In this document: positions 45,852 through 53,913 of the stretch, in pieces
How positions within the stretch are numbered: the stretch's first letter is position 1
Layout: each line of letters begins with the position of its first letter
Source of the DNA: Neobacillus niacini
Lineage (GTDB): Bacteria; Bacillota; Bacilli; Bacillales; Cytobacillaceae
Length of the DNA: 64,000 bases
Assembly (NCBI RefSeq): GCF_030817595.1
Contig: NZ_JAUSZN010000001.1
Span: 4,843,501 to 4,907,500 of the forward strand
Direction of reading: 5' to 3'
Made by a program: the position numbers and the translations under genes
Notes under the pieces: generated by a model
The model's database searches: none
Told to the model about the DNA's origin: nothing
What the model saw: the letters and a program-made list of their open reading frames with translations, nothing else

Positions 45852-46886
45852 TTGGGTATTAAAGTAGGAATTATTGGTTGTGGTACGATTACTAAAGTAC
45901 GCCATGCCCCCGAATACAAAGCAAATCCCTATGTGGATGAAATCATTTTTTTCGATCGGAATTTAGAACGTGCAACTGCACTTGCGAACGAGTTCGGTGG
46001 ACGTGTAGCTCAAACAGTTGAAGAATTACTGACCGATCCAACGGTAGAAGTCATCAGTGATTGCTCTTCTAACGAATTTCATCATGTTTTTTCAACCAAG
46101 GCATTACTCAGTGGAAAGCATGTTTTATGTGAAAAACCTATTTCTTTAACGGTTGAGCATGCAAATGAAATTGTCGAAGCTCAAATGAAATCTGGGAAAA
46201 AATTAATGGTGGATCATAATCAGCGATTTACGCGTGCCCATCAAAAGGCGAAAGAAATCATTAAAAATGAAGAGCTCGGGAAAGTCCTTACCTTTCGAAC
46301 CACATTTGGACACTCTGGACCAGAACAATGGAGTGTCAATAAATCAAACTCTACCTGGTTTTTTAAAAAGGATCGTTCCAGTCTTGGTGTGGCGGGAGAT
46401 TTAGGGATTCATAAGGTTGATCTGCTGCATTATTTATTAGATGATGAAATCGAGAAAGTTAGTGCCTTTCAAGGTGCTCTCGATAAAGTAAATGAACATG
46501 GTGAACCCATTGAAGTATGCGACAACATTGTATGTAGTTTAAAGACGAAAAAAGGTCGTCTTGGTACGGCTTCCTTTTCTTGGACCTATTATGGAGAAGA
46601 AGATAATAGTACCATCATTTATTGTGAAAAAGGTATTTTAAAAATTTATCATAGTGATCAATACCAATTAGAAGTTATCCATAAAAATGGCGAGAAGGTT
46701 TATTACAAACTAGAAAGCATCCAAACGAACGATAATCAAACAAATAGTGGTGTTATCGATGCTTTTATTGATTGCATTCGTCATGAGCAGGAACCCATTG
46801 TGACCGGAAATGATGCCCTTTCCTCACTAAAAGTGATTCTAGGGATTATGGAAGCAGCCGAAAAAGGTAGTGTTATTACGATTTAA
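45852..46886 (+). CDS. Gfo/Idh/MocA-family oxidoreductase
   Basis: A 344-residue NAD(P)-dependent dehydrogenase. The Rossmann motif is VGIIGCGTITKVRHAPEY near 5-22 and the conserved EKP is in LCEKPISLT near 94-102; the HKVDLLHYLLDD stretch near 180-191 supplies the catalytic His/Asp area. It starts with TTG and has GGAGGG 6 bp upstream, 11 bp after the permease stop. The family oxidises cyclitols, glucose-type sugars and amino-sugars; an inositol or scyllo-inositol substrate would fit the inositol theme of the window but is not shown. It ends the LacI-controlled operon. Confidence 0.86.
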   Translation: MGIKVGIIGCGTITKVRHAPEYKANPYVDEIIFFDRNLERATALANEFGGRVAQTVEELLTDPTVEVISDCSSNEFHHVFSTKALLSGKHVLCEKPISLTVEHANEIVEAQMKSGKKLMVDHNQRFTRAHQKAKEIIKNEELGKVLTFRTTFGHSGPEQWSVNKSNSTWFFKKDRSSLGVAGDLGIHKVDLLHYLLDDEIEKVSAFQGALDKVNEHGEPIEVCDNIVCSLKTKKGRLGTASFSWTYYGEEDNSTIIYCEKGILKIYHSDQYQLEVIHKNGEKVYYKLESIQTNDNQTNSGVIDAFIDCIRHEQEPIVTGNDALSSLKVILGIMEAAEKGSVITI

Positions 46887-46902
46887 CTAAATAACTGACG
46901 AG

Positions 46903-46943
46903 AAAAAGCCACTGTTTCAGCATTTGAACACAGTGGCTTTTTT
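46903..46943 (+). terminator. terminator after the Gfo/Idh gene
   Basis: AAAAAGCCACTGT (46903-46915) pairs with ACAGTGGCTTTTTT from 46930, ending in a T-run. A diverged copy is at 40986-41030. Confidence 0.85.
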
Positions 46944-47051
46944 GCGAGCAAGAGAGCAATGGGGACCGTTCTTGTTGCTGCCTGTGAACCGTACCCTGGT
47001 TTCAGAACTAGCCCAAGGATTTTTTAGTTGAAAATAATTCTCAATTAGCTA
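46944..47051. other. intergenic stretch with a dispersed GGGGACCGTTC element
   Basis: The sequence near 46955-46980 (AATGGGGACCGTTCTTGT) resembles the element at 60310-60335 (AAAGGGGACGGTTCTCTTGG). Such short elements recur in Bacillaceae genomes from memory. No reading frame of note is present. Confidence 0.4.
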
Positions 47052-47080
47052 TTGACATAATTTATCTGAAAATATAACAT
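47052..47080 (+). promoter_or_regulatory. promoter of the siderophore-binding-protein gene
   Basis: TTGACA (47052-47057) is consensus and TAACAT (47075-47080) lies 17 bp on. The Fur box starts 10 bp downstream. Confidence 0.68.
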
Positions 47081-47089
47081 ATTTATTGT

Positions 47090-47108
47090 GATAATGATAA
47101 TCATTTTC
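47090..47108. promoter_or_regulatory. Fur box
   Basis: GATAATGATAATCATTTTC matches the classical 19-bp Fur consensus at 18 of 19 positions. It covers the expected transcription start of the binding-protein gene, so expression should be off in iron-rich cells. Confidence 0.85.
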
Positions 47109-47224
47109 AGTTAAATAACACTAAGGGGAGCTGATATCAAGAGTTAACTGGCGATAACGAAAGATGTTTCAAATATGCTAGAGCGTTCTACTGTACATAT
47201 TTTTTATAAAAGGAGACAAAAAGG

Positions 47225-48184
47225 ATGAAAAAATTACGTTTAATTGCTCTTATGTTCGCATTGATTTTCTTATTAGCTGCGTGCGGAAGCGCGGAGGAAA
47301 CGAGCAAATCTTCAGGCACTGAAGGAGAAAAAACAGAAGAAGTAGCAAAAGAAGTTAAAATCAAACACGAATATGGAGAAGTTACGATTGAAAAGAACCC
47401 TGAGAAAGTAGTTGTATTTGATTTTGGTGTACTTGATGCATTAGATACATTAGGTGTAGAAATAACGGGTCTTCCACAAGCCATCGTTCCTAAGACGTTA
47501 GAGAAGTACGCAGGTTCTGAATATACCAACGTTGGGAGCTTAAAAGAACCTGATTTTGAAGCGCTGCATGAATTACAGCCAGATGTTATTTTCATTTCAG
47601 CAAGACAAGCGGAGTTATATGATCAATTTGCAGAAATAGCTCCAACGGTTTTTGTAGAAGTAGATTATGCAAACTACATGGCCTCGCTTGAAAGGAATTT
47701 CAAACTCTTAGCTGAAATCTTTGAAAAGGAAGATGTACTTGATACAAAAATGAAGGAGCTAACAGCAAGTATTGATGAACTAAACAAAGAAGCCTCCGCC
47801 TCTGACAGCAAAGCATTAATTTTATTAGCGAACGAGGGAAAAGTAAGTGCATTTGGTCCAGCATCTCGCTACGGTTTTGTACATGATGTGTTTGGTTTCA
47901 AAGCAGTAGACGAAAACCTTGAAATTTCACAGCACGGTCAAAGTGTCTCGTTTGAATATATTTTAGAAAAAAATCCTGATGTTCTATTTGTTATCGACCG
48001 TTCTGCCGCTATTGGTGGAGAAGTAGGAGCGAAAGATACCATTGAAAATGAATTAGTACAGAAAACAAATGCATATAAAAATGGAAAGATTATCTACCTA
48101 GATGCAGTAAACTGGTACATTGCAGGGAATGGGATTGCTTCAACACAATCCATGGTAGAAGAAGTGAAAGCGGCTTTAGAATAG
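47225..48184 (+). CDS. siderophore-binding lipoprotein, YclQ-like
   Basis: A 319-residue FeuA/FhuD-type binding protein, the length of YclQ, the petrobactin-binding protein of B. subtilis. It has signal KKLRLIALMFALIFLLAACG with lipobox LAAC. Stretches resembling YclQ include VVVFDFGVLDALDTLG, YTNVGSLKEPDFEAL, FISARQAELY and HGQSVSFEYILEKNPD. It binds ferric siderophore on the outside of the membrane. AAAAGGAGA precedes the ATG. No permease or ATPase gene is nearby, so it must use a system encoded elsewhere. The Fur box at 47090 explains its regulation. Confidence 0.85.
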   Translation: MKKLRLIALMFALIFLLAACGSAEETSKSSGTEGEKTEEVAKEVKIKHEYGEVTIEKNPEKVVVFDFGVLDALDTLGVEITGLPQAIVPKTLEKYAGSEYTNVGSLKEPDFEALHELQPDVIFISARQAELYDQFAEIAPTVFVEVDYANYMASLERNFKLLAEIFEKEDVLDTKMKELTASIDELNKEASASDSKALILLANEGKVSAFGPASRYGFVHDVFGFKAVDENLEISQHGQSVSFEYILEKNPDVLFVIDRSAAIGGEVGAKDTIENELVQKTNAYKNGKIIYLDAVNWYIAGNGIASTQSMVEEVKAALE

Positions 48185-48229
48185 GTAGAACTTACCGGTT
48201 GGGGGATCAGGTTAAGCAACAGAGATGAT

Positions 48230-48418
48230 AAATAGACGGAGAAATTCCGCTTAATTTGAAAATATTATCAAAAAAAGCTCAAATAGACGGAGAGATTCCG
48301 CCTATTGACTTGAAAAATTCAAAAAGGGGAGATTTTGCTTTGAATAAGCGGAAAATCTCCCCTTATATACCCCGAAACGAGCTCCATTCTGCATTTAACC
48401 GGAAAATCTCCGCTTATT
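48230..48418. repeat. four copies of a GGAGAAATTCCGC-type element
   Basis: Two direct copies (48230-48254 and 48281-48305) read AAATAGACGGAGAAATTCCG with small changes, and two copies in the other sense (48343-48366 and 48397-48418) read AATAAGCGGAAAATCTCC and similar. Each has a weak internal dyad. An open frame from 48256 to 48528 crosses them but is judged spurious. The remainder of 48185-48590 holds nothing else. Confidence 0.7.
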
Positions 48419-48590
48419 CTACTTTTGCTGGTTACTCGATTAAGGACAAGACATCTTATTTAAAAAGGAGTGAGTTTAATCTTTTTATCATTGATATAAC
48501 ATCCAACCGCCAGGCACCATCTAGGTAATGTCCAAAACGATTTAGCACGTAAAAAGGAAACTCGGCACTTAAAATTAAAATTTGGAACGT

Positions 48591-48622
48591 AAGTCCTGAT
48601 ACCGTATTGAGTATTAGGACTT
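48591..48622. terminator. inverted repeat at the end of the HesB-like gene
   Basis: AAGTCCTGATAC (48591-48602) pairs with GTATTAGGACTT (48611-48622) with one G-T pair and an 8-base loop. It covers the stop codon of the minus-strand gene. No clear T-run follows on the minus strand, so termination is uncertain. Confidence 0.5.
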
Positions 48623-48925
48623 CTTCATTAATTTCATTCCAAATGTTAAGATTTCAAAATTATTTTTAAGAATAAATCCATAATTTTTTTTATGGTCAAT
48701 GATAATATCATCCGCTAAATGGCTAATCACCAATGGGTCGATTAGGATTGTAATGGCTCCGACTTTAAAAATTTCCTCATTATTTACCTGCTCAACCTGA
48801 GCAAGTTCGTACATGTACGTGGCACCTCAACCAGTTGTTCGGATTTCATTAATCTTAATGGTAGGCTCTTCATCCAGTACATTTATCAGCTGTTGCTTTG
48901 CGTCGATCGTAATAGTTACTTCCAT
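48614..48925 (-). CDS. HesB/IscA-like protein with in-frame UGA at the conserved Cys (candidate selenoprotein)
   Basis: Read through one UGA, the gene encodes 103 residues: MEVTITIDAKQQLINVL, then NEIRTTG-UGA-GATY with the UGA as codon 33 (48829-48827), then ITILIDPLVISHLADDI and NYGFILKN. The layout is that of the HesB/IscA Fe-S biogenesis domain, and the UGA falls where the family has its first conserved Cys (GCxG). The rest of the protein has no Cys at all. The HesB-related family TIGR01911 is known, from memory, to include members with selenocysteine at this place. GAGGTG lies 7 bp before the ATG, so initiation looks normal, and the part after the UGA shows no decay. A hairpin fitting a bacterial SECIS follows the UGA. 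The alternative is a nonsense mutation. Confidence 0.6.
48786..48806 (-). promoter_or_regulatory. candidate bacterial SECIS stem-loop
   Basis: On the minus strand, bases 21-41 after the UGA fold as a 9-bp stem, ACTTGCTCA with TGAGCAGGT (one T-G pair), and a 3-base GGT loop at +30 to +32. Bacterial SECIS elements have an apical loop about 16-37 bases after the UGA with a G among its first two bases, and this one fits. Confidence 0.5.
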
Positions 48926-49221
48926 TTTTTCACCTCAAGGTAATTTTACCCTATCCTTAGCAAGTTAAACTAGAAATATTTATCCTAATTTTTCGAAGAT
49001 TGATAGTTTCTATATATGTAGAGGAAGGATTCGATGTTGTTATTAGTACAAGTTCATAAAAATGAAATAATATGAAAATCACTGGAAATAACGAGTAAAT
49101 TTCAGTTTTTTTACAAAAAATTGATGTTTAGTAGTATTAAAAATAAAATATTTTGAAAAAAACTGAAAAAATATGAAAAAAATTATTGAATATTTGGAAT
49201 CATGCTGTTAAAGTATTAATC
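48926..49221. other. AT-rich intergenic stretch
   Basis: The stretch between the divergent HesB-like and TIM-barrel genes is very A/T-rich, with several A-tract repeats of the AAATATGAAAA and AACTGAAAAA kind near 49070-49190. These could be regulator sites for the following operon. I see no gene in it. Confidence 0.4.
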
Positions 49222-49235
49222 AGAAAGCGTTTTCT
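49222..49235. promoter_or_regulatory. candidate cre or similar operator
   Basis: AGAAAGCGTTTTCT is a dyad with a central CG, close to the CcpA site TGAAANCGNTTTCA but with A and T at the outer ends. It lies 26 bp before the operon's first gene. Confidence 0.4.
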
Positions 49236-49261
49236 AAATTCAATTTTTGGAGTGGTTATCA

Positions 49262-50218
49262 ATGAAGTTAGCAACAAGGATAAATTCGGTTCTTCCAACT
49301 GTTAATAATGATATTTTACAGGCAATTGATTTGGTTTCGAAAGTTGATGGTATCACATCTGTTGACCTTAATTTTCCGGAACACTTTGAAGAGTATACGG
49401 TCACTGAAGTTTCTAGCAAGTTGCAAGATACTGGGTTAGAAGTTAATGGACTAGCTTTAAGATTTCGCAATCATTTTATAAATGGAGAATTGGGAAATAG
49501 CAATATCGAAATTGCAGAGGACGCATTAAAGTTATGTTATCAAGCAGTAGATGCTTGTCGAGACCTTAATGGTAAGGTCATCACACTTTGGTTAGGATTT
49601 GATGGGTTTGATTATCCATTTCAAATGGACTACCCAAAGGTATGGAGTCAAGTGAAAGAGTATATAAGAAAATTTGCAGATTATGCTCCTGATTTACAGA
49701 TTAGTATCGAATACAAGCCTTATCAAGAAAGATCTTATGCATTCATTGATAGTATCGGTCTTACCATGTTAATGGTTAATGAGATTGATAGAGAAAACGT
49801 TGGTGTAACGGTTGATTATTGTCACATGTTGATGAAAAGAGAAAATCCGGCATATGGTTTAAGCATTGCGACAGAGAGAAATAAGTTATTTGGCGTACAT
49901 ATTAATGATGGATATGGTCAGCATGATGATGGCCTAATGGTTGGAACGGTTTCATTCATGCAAACATTAGAATTTATGTATTACCTTAAGAAGGCTAATT
50001 ATGATAGCGCTATTTATTTCGATACCTTTCCGGTAAGAGAAGAACCTTTAGCAGAGATTCAACAAAATGTACAAATGATTCAAGAAATTAATAGATTGAT
50101 AGATTCTGTGGGGATGAGTTATATAGAGAATGTAATTAGTAAGAATAGTGCGATTGAAGCAAGGCAGCTATTTTTTCAATTTTTACAAAGTACGAACCCA
50201 ACTGTAACAGCAAAATAA
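49262..50218 (+). CDS. xylose-isomerase-like TIM-barrel protein
   Basis: A 318-residue sugar isomerase/epimerase-like protein. The metal-site pieces are ISIEYKPYQERSYA near 155-168, VGVTVDYCHMLMK near 179-191, FGVHINDGYGQHDDG near 208-222 and IYFDTFPVREEP near 249-260. The ATG at 49262 follows GGAGTGG by 6 bp. It is the first gene of a six-gene set with a CUT2 importer, a ribokinase-like kinase and a DeoR regulator. The likely sequence of events is import, isomerisation and phosphorylation of one sugar, which I cannot name. Confidence 0.8.
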   Translation: MKLATRINSVLPTVNNDILQAIDLVSKVDGITSVDLNFPEHFEEYTVTEVSSKLQDTGLEVNGLALRFRNHFINGELGNSNIEIAEDALKLCYQAVDACRDLNGKVITLWLGFDGFDYPFQMDYPKVWSQVKEYIRKFADYAPDLQISIEYKPYQERSYAFIDSIGLTMLMVNEIDRENVGVTVDYCHMLMKRENPAYGLSIATERNKLFGVHINDGYGQHDDGLMVGTVSFMQTLEFMYYLKKANYDSAIYFDTFPVREEPLAEIQQNVQMIQEINRLIDSVGMSYIENVISKNSAIEARQLFFQFLQSTNPTVTAK

Positions 50219-50250
50219 TAATAGAAAGTAAATAGGAGGGTTAATCTATT

Positions 50251-51339
50251 ATGAATAAAAAGATGATTCTTGCATTATTGACATCAGCCACTTTAATTTT
50301 GGGTGCGTGCAGTGCTAACAGCAGCAGTAATGGAGCAAATGGGGATGGGGCAAAAGAAAACACAGGATTTAACCCTGATAAAGAAGATGGTAAACTCTAT
50401 TCGGAAATTAGAGATGAGCTAGGTGCAGTACCAAAGGTTACGGATGAATTGAACCTTGGCGGTGTCGCAAAAGCTTTTGAAAATGAATACTGGAGAACAC
50501 TAAAGGAAGGCATGGAAATAGGTGCTGATAAGTTCTCTAGCAACGGTTACAAAATTAACGCTGATGTTAAATCTCCACAAGGGGAAGCAGACGAAGAAGG
50601 GCAATTGTCTATCGTTAGGGATATGATTAATAAAAAATATTCAGGATTATTGTTATCACCAATATCTGATAGTAATCTCGTTCCTGGGGTAGAAGAGGCA
50701 GTAGAAGATGATATTCCGGTTATTAATGTAAATGATGGAATTATTGCTGAAGCACCTCATTTTGTTGGGCCGAAAGCTGTAGAAAATGGTGAAAAAGTGG
50801 CAGAATGGGTTTCCGAAAAATTGAATGGAAAAGGAAAGGTTGCCATTGTTGTAGGTATGCCTAAAGCCTTTGCTGCACGACAACGTACGCTAGGTTTTGA
50901 ATCTTGGATTAAAGACAACGCACCAGGAATTGAAATTGTTGAAAAACAAAATGCCGACTGGGATCGCGAAAAGGCAAAAAATACAGCAGAAACTTGGATC
51001 AAAAAACATCCTGATTTAAAAGCTATTTTTGCTAACAATGACACCATGGCATTAGGGGTACAAGAAGCTGTTAATGCCTCTGGAAAAGATATTCTTGTTA
51101 TGGGTGTAGATGGAATTGGTGAAGCATATGATTCCATTCGTAAGGGTGAGCTTGACGCGACAATCGATTCTTTCCCTAAATTTAAAGGACAAATTGCAGT
51201 AGAAATGATGATTAGAAAGATCGGTGGTCAAGAATTACCTAGAGTTATTTGGACACCACAAGCGTTAATAGATTCGACGAATGTCGATACACCAGCCGAA
51301 GAAATTATTGGCTGGACTGAACCGGAACTAGCTCAATAA
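50251..51339 (+). CDS. sugar ABC importer, substrate-binding lipoprotein (CUT2)
   Basis: A 362-residue RbsB-type binding lipoprotein. The signal peptide ends in the lipobox LGAC followed by a Ser/Asn-rich linker. The binding domain has NEYWRTLKEGMEIGADKF, GLLLSPISDSNLVPGVEEA and IFANNDTMALGVQEAVNASG. It is longer at the N-terminus than RbsB by about 40 residues before the first lobe. TAGGAGGG precedes the ATG. A 14-bp hairpin lies between it and the ATPase gene, probably raising its level. Confidence 0.88.
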   Translation: MNKKMILALLTSATLILGACSANSSSNGANGDGAKENTGFNPDKEDGKLYSEIRDELGAVPKVTDELNLGGVAKAFENEYWRTLKEGMEIGADKFSSNGYKINADVKSPQGEADEEGQLSIVRDMINKKYSGLLLSPISDSNLVPGVEEAVEDDIPVINVNDGIIAEAPHFVGPKAVENGEKVAEWVSEKLNGKGKVAIVVGMPKAFAARQRTLGFESWIKDNAPGIEIVEKQNADWDREKAKNTAETWIKKHPDLKAIFANNDTMALGVQEAVNASGKDILVMGVDGIGEAYDSIRKGELDATIDSFPKFKGQIAVEMMIRKIGGQELPRVIWTPQALIDSTNVDTPAEEIIGWTEPELAQ

Positions 51340-51353
51340 ATTTGATTAAAAAG

Positions 51354-51386
51354 CTATAGTCGAATCTACTAAAGATTCGACTATAG
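51354..51386 (+). promoter_or_regulatory. intercistronic hairpin after the binding-protein gene
   Basis: A perfect 14-bp stem pairs 51354-51367 with 51373-51386 around a 5-base loop. No T-run follows, so an mRNA-stabilising role is more likely than termination. Confidence 0.65.
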
Positions 51387-51408
51387 TAATAAAAAGGGGA
51401 AATTTATA

Positions 51409-52932
51409 GTGAAAGACCAAGTGGAAAAAATCATAAAATTTCATAATGTTTCTAAGGTTTTCCCAGGTGTAAAGGCATTAAACCGTGTGAGTTTTGATAT
51501 AGAAAAAGGAGAAATTCATGCCCTTTTAGGAGAAAATGGGGCTGGTAAATCAACCTTGTTAAATATCCTTCATGGTGTATATACAGAATATGATGGGGAA
51601 GTACATTTAAATAATCAGGCTGTGAAATTTAAAAATGCAAATGACGCAATACATCACGGAATTTCTAAAGTACATCAAGAAGTAAGTTTAATACCAGAAC
51701 TTACGGTTGGTCAAAATATCGTATTGGGGTACGAGCCCAAAAAAGGTATGTTAATAGACAATAAACTGATTCATGAACAGGCAAATGAAATTCTATCTAA
51801 ACTAAGATGTAATTTTAAAAGCGAAGATAAGGCAGGTTCATTAAGTACAGGGGAAATGCAAATGGTTGCAATTGCAAAGGCGCTCTACCACAAGGCTGAG
51901 GTAATCTCTTTTGATGAACCTACTGCTTCTTTGTCAAAATCTGAAACGGACTCCTTGTTTGAAATCATAAATGAATTAAAACAAAATGGGATTACGATTT
52001 TATATGTCAGTCATCGATTAGAAGAGATTTTTGAAATTTGTGATCGAGCAACTGTACTTCGTGATGGGACATTTATTGAATCCTTTCATGTAAAAGATGT
52101 AAGTAAAGAGCAATTAATCAGGAAAATGGTTGGCCGGGACGTTTCCTCCTTTGCTGTCAGAAATAAAAAAGGAATGATCGGCGAAGAGACTGTGTTAGAG
52201 GTTAAAGGTTTAACGATTAATAACGTGTATGAAGACATTTCTTTTCATTTGAAAAAAGGAGAGATACTAGGCTTTTTTGGACTAGTAGGCTCGAAAAGAA
52301 CCGATGTTATTCGCACTATTTTTGGTGCAGAAAAGAAAACAAATGGCTCCATCCTGCTGAATGGCAAAGAGGTTGATATCAAGTCTTCAGAGCAGGCTGT
52401 AAAGTTAGGTCTCGGCCTTGTACCAGAAAATCGAAAAACACAAGGATTTCTTAAATTCTTTAACAATGCTGATAATATTGCTTTAACGAAACTTGAGAAA
52501 TTCACCAAATTTGGTTTGGTTAGCCATAAGAAAAAAACAGAAAATTGCGAGACCTATATAAATGAAATCAATTTACGGCCTGCAAATCCTCATTATTTAA
52601 CACATGAACTAAGTGGAGGTAATCAACAAAAAGTAGTCATTTCGAAATGGTTATCTTCTGATGCAAATATATTATTTTTAGATGAGCCTACTAAGGGTGT
52701 AGATGTTGGAGCGAAGGCAGAAATTTATCGTGTAATGGAAGGGCTATTGGAAAAAGGTAAATCGATCATCATCGTTTCTTCAGAATTACCTGAAGTACTT
52801 GGCATGTCCGATCGAATTATCGTCATGAGAGAAGGACGTAAAGTAATAGAGTTAAAGAATAATGGACTAAAAGAAGAAGATGTACTTCAATATGCAATGG
52901 GGGTAACCAAAAATGAAAGCCAAGTTATTTAG
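51409..52932 (+). CDS. sugar ABC importer, double ATPase
   Basis: A 507-residue RbsA/MglA-type ATPase with two nucleotide-binding domains. The first has Walker A GENGAGKST near 38-46, signature LSTGEMQMVAIAKAL and Walker B ISFDEPTAS. The second has signature LSGGNQQKVVISKWL and Walker B LFLDEPTKGVDVG, with the catalytic Glu kept, unlike the paralogue at 43356. The start is GTG 51409 with AAAAGGGGA upstream. It overlaps the permease by 20 bp. Confidence 0.9.
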   Translation: MKDQVEKIIKFHNVSKVFPGVKALNRVSFDIEKGEIHALLGENGAGKSTLLNILHGVYTEYDGEVHLNNQAVKFKNANDAIHHGISKVHQEVSLIPELTVGQNIVLGYEPKKGMLIDNKLIHEQANEILSKLRCNFKSEDKAGSLSTGEMQMVAIAKALYHKAEVISFDEPTASLSKSETDSLFEIINELKQNGITILYVSHRLEEIFEICDRATVLRDGTFIESFHVKDVSKEQLIRKMVGRDVSSFAVRNKKGMIGEETVLEVKGLTINNVYEDISFHLKKGEILGFFGLVGSKRTDVIRTIFGAEKKTNGSILLNGKEVDIKSSEQAVKLGLGLVPENRKTQGFLKFFNNADNIALTKLEKFTKFGLVSHKKKTENCETYINEINLRPANPHYLTHELSGGNQQKVVISKWLSSDANILFLDEPTKGVDVGAKAEIYRVMEGLLEKGKSIIIVSSELPEVLGMSDRIIVMREGRKVIELKNNGLKEEDVLQYAMGVTKNESQVI

Positions 52933-53908
52933 TCGTGAAGCTAGTCTAATTTTTGCCATTATCATGATGGTCATTATTTTTTCAGCCATAGAACCTATTT
53001 ATTTAAGTGGTGGTAATTTACTTGATATTTTTGATCAAACCGTCATTAATGGTCTATTAGCCATAGGTATTACCTATGCGATTATTACTGGAGGAATTGA
53101 TTTATCGATTGGTTCCATTTTTGCAGTGGTCATTGTTATTACTGGGGACTTATTGGTAAGAGGAATGAATCCTGTATTGGCTATTACAATAGGTATGGCA
53201 CTAGGGTTTGTACTAGGTGTAGTAAATGGACTATTAATCACTAAGTTGAAATTACAACCATTCATTGCCACATTAGGTACAATGAGTGCATATAGAGGTA
53301 TTGCTTATATCTATACAGGTGGTTGGCCGGTATTGGATATTCCTGATAATTTCAGATCCATGCTTGCAGGAGATGTTGTGAAAGATGTTCCAGTTTCTGT
53401 CCTTATTTTGATTGCGTTTACAATAGTAAGTCATATTATTTTAAAGTATACTAAATTAGGAACGTATATCTTTGCTATTGGCGGCAATGAAGAAGCAACA
53501 AAATTATCAGGCGTAAATGTTGACCGAACAAAGATTTTAACGTATGCATTATGTGGTGTAGGAGCTGCTTTAGCTGGGATGATCTTGTTAGCACGTCTAG
53601 GTTCTGGTGAACCTGCTACTGGACAAGGTTATGAATTAAATGCGATTGCCGCTGCTGCAATTGGCGGGGCTAGTTTAGCAGGTGGTAAAGGAAACATGAT
53701 CGCTACCTTACTTGGTGCTATTCTATTGTCAGCATTAAAAGTTGGTTTAGTCGTAGTAGGAGTTGACTCATTCTGGCAATATATTGCAACCGGTGCCATT
53801 ATAGTCGTTGCAGCTTATTCTGAAGTCATCCAAGATAAATTTAAAAAACTTCGTGTAGTTAAAAATAATAATAAAAATACAAACTATCCAAAAAGTGTAG
53901 GGATGTAG
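52913..53908 (+). CDS. sugar ABC importer permease (RbsC-like)
   Basis: A 331-residue membrane protein of the BPD_transp_2 family with about nine hydrophobic segments, AIITGGIDLSIGSIFAVVIV near the N-terminus and NAIAAAAIGGASLAGGKGNM near the C-terminus. It starts within the 3' end of the ATPase gene, where GGGGGT acts as ribosome site. A basic, Asn-rich tail follows the last helix. It forms the channel for the binding protein at 50251. Confidence 0.9.
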   Translation: MKAKLFSREASLIFAIIMMVIIFSAIEPIYLSGGNLLDIFDQTVINGLLAIGITYAIITGGIDLSIGSIFAVVIVITGDLLVRGMNPVLAITIGMALGFVLGVVNGLLITKLKLQPFIATLGTMSAYRGIAYIYTGGWPVLDIPDNFRSMLAGDVVKDVPVSVLILIAFTIVSHIILKYTKLGTYIFAIGGNEEATKLSGVNVDRTKILTYALCGVGAALAGMILLARLGSGEPATGQGYELNAIAAAAIGGASLAGGKGNMIATLLGAILLSALKVGLVVVGVDSFWQYIATGAIIVVAAYSEVIQDKFKKLRVVKNNNKNTNYPKSVGM

Positions 53909-53913
53909 GCCTT

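Noticed and set aside
48256..48528. A 90-codon frame on the plus strand
   Set aside because: It runs straight through the repeat field, has no ribosome site and a composition explained by the repeats.
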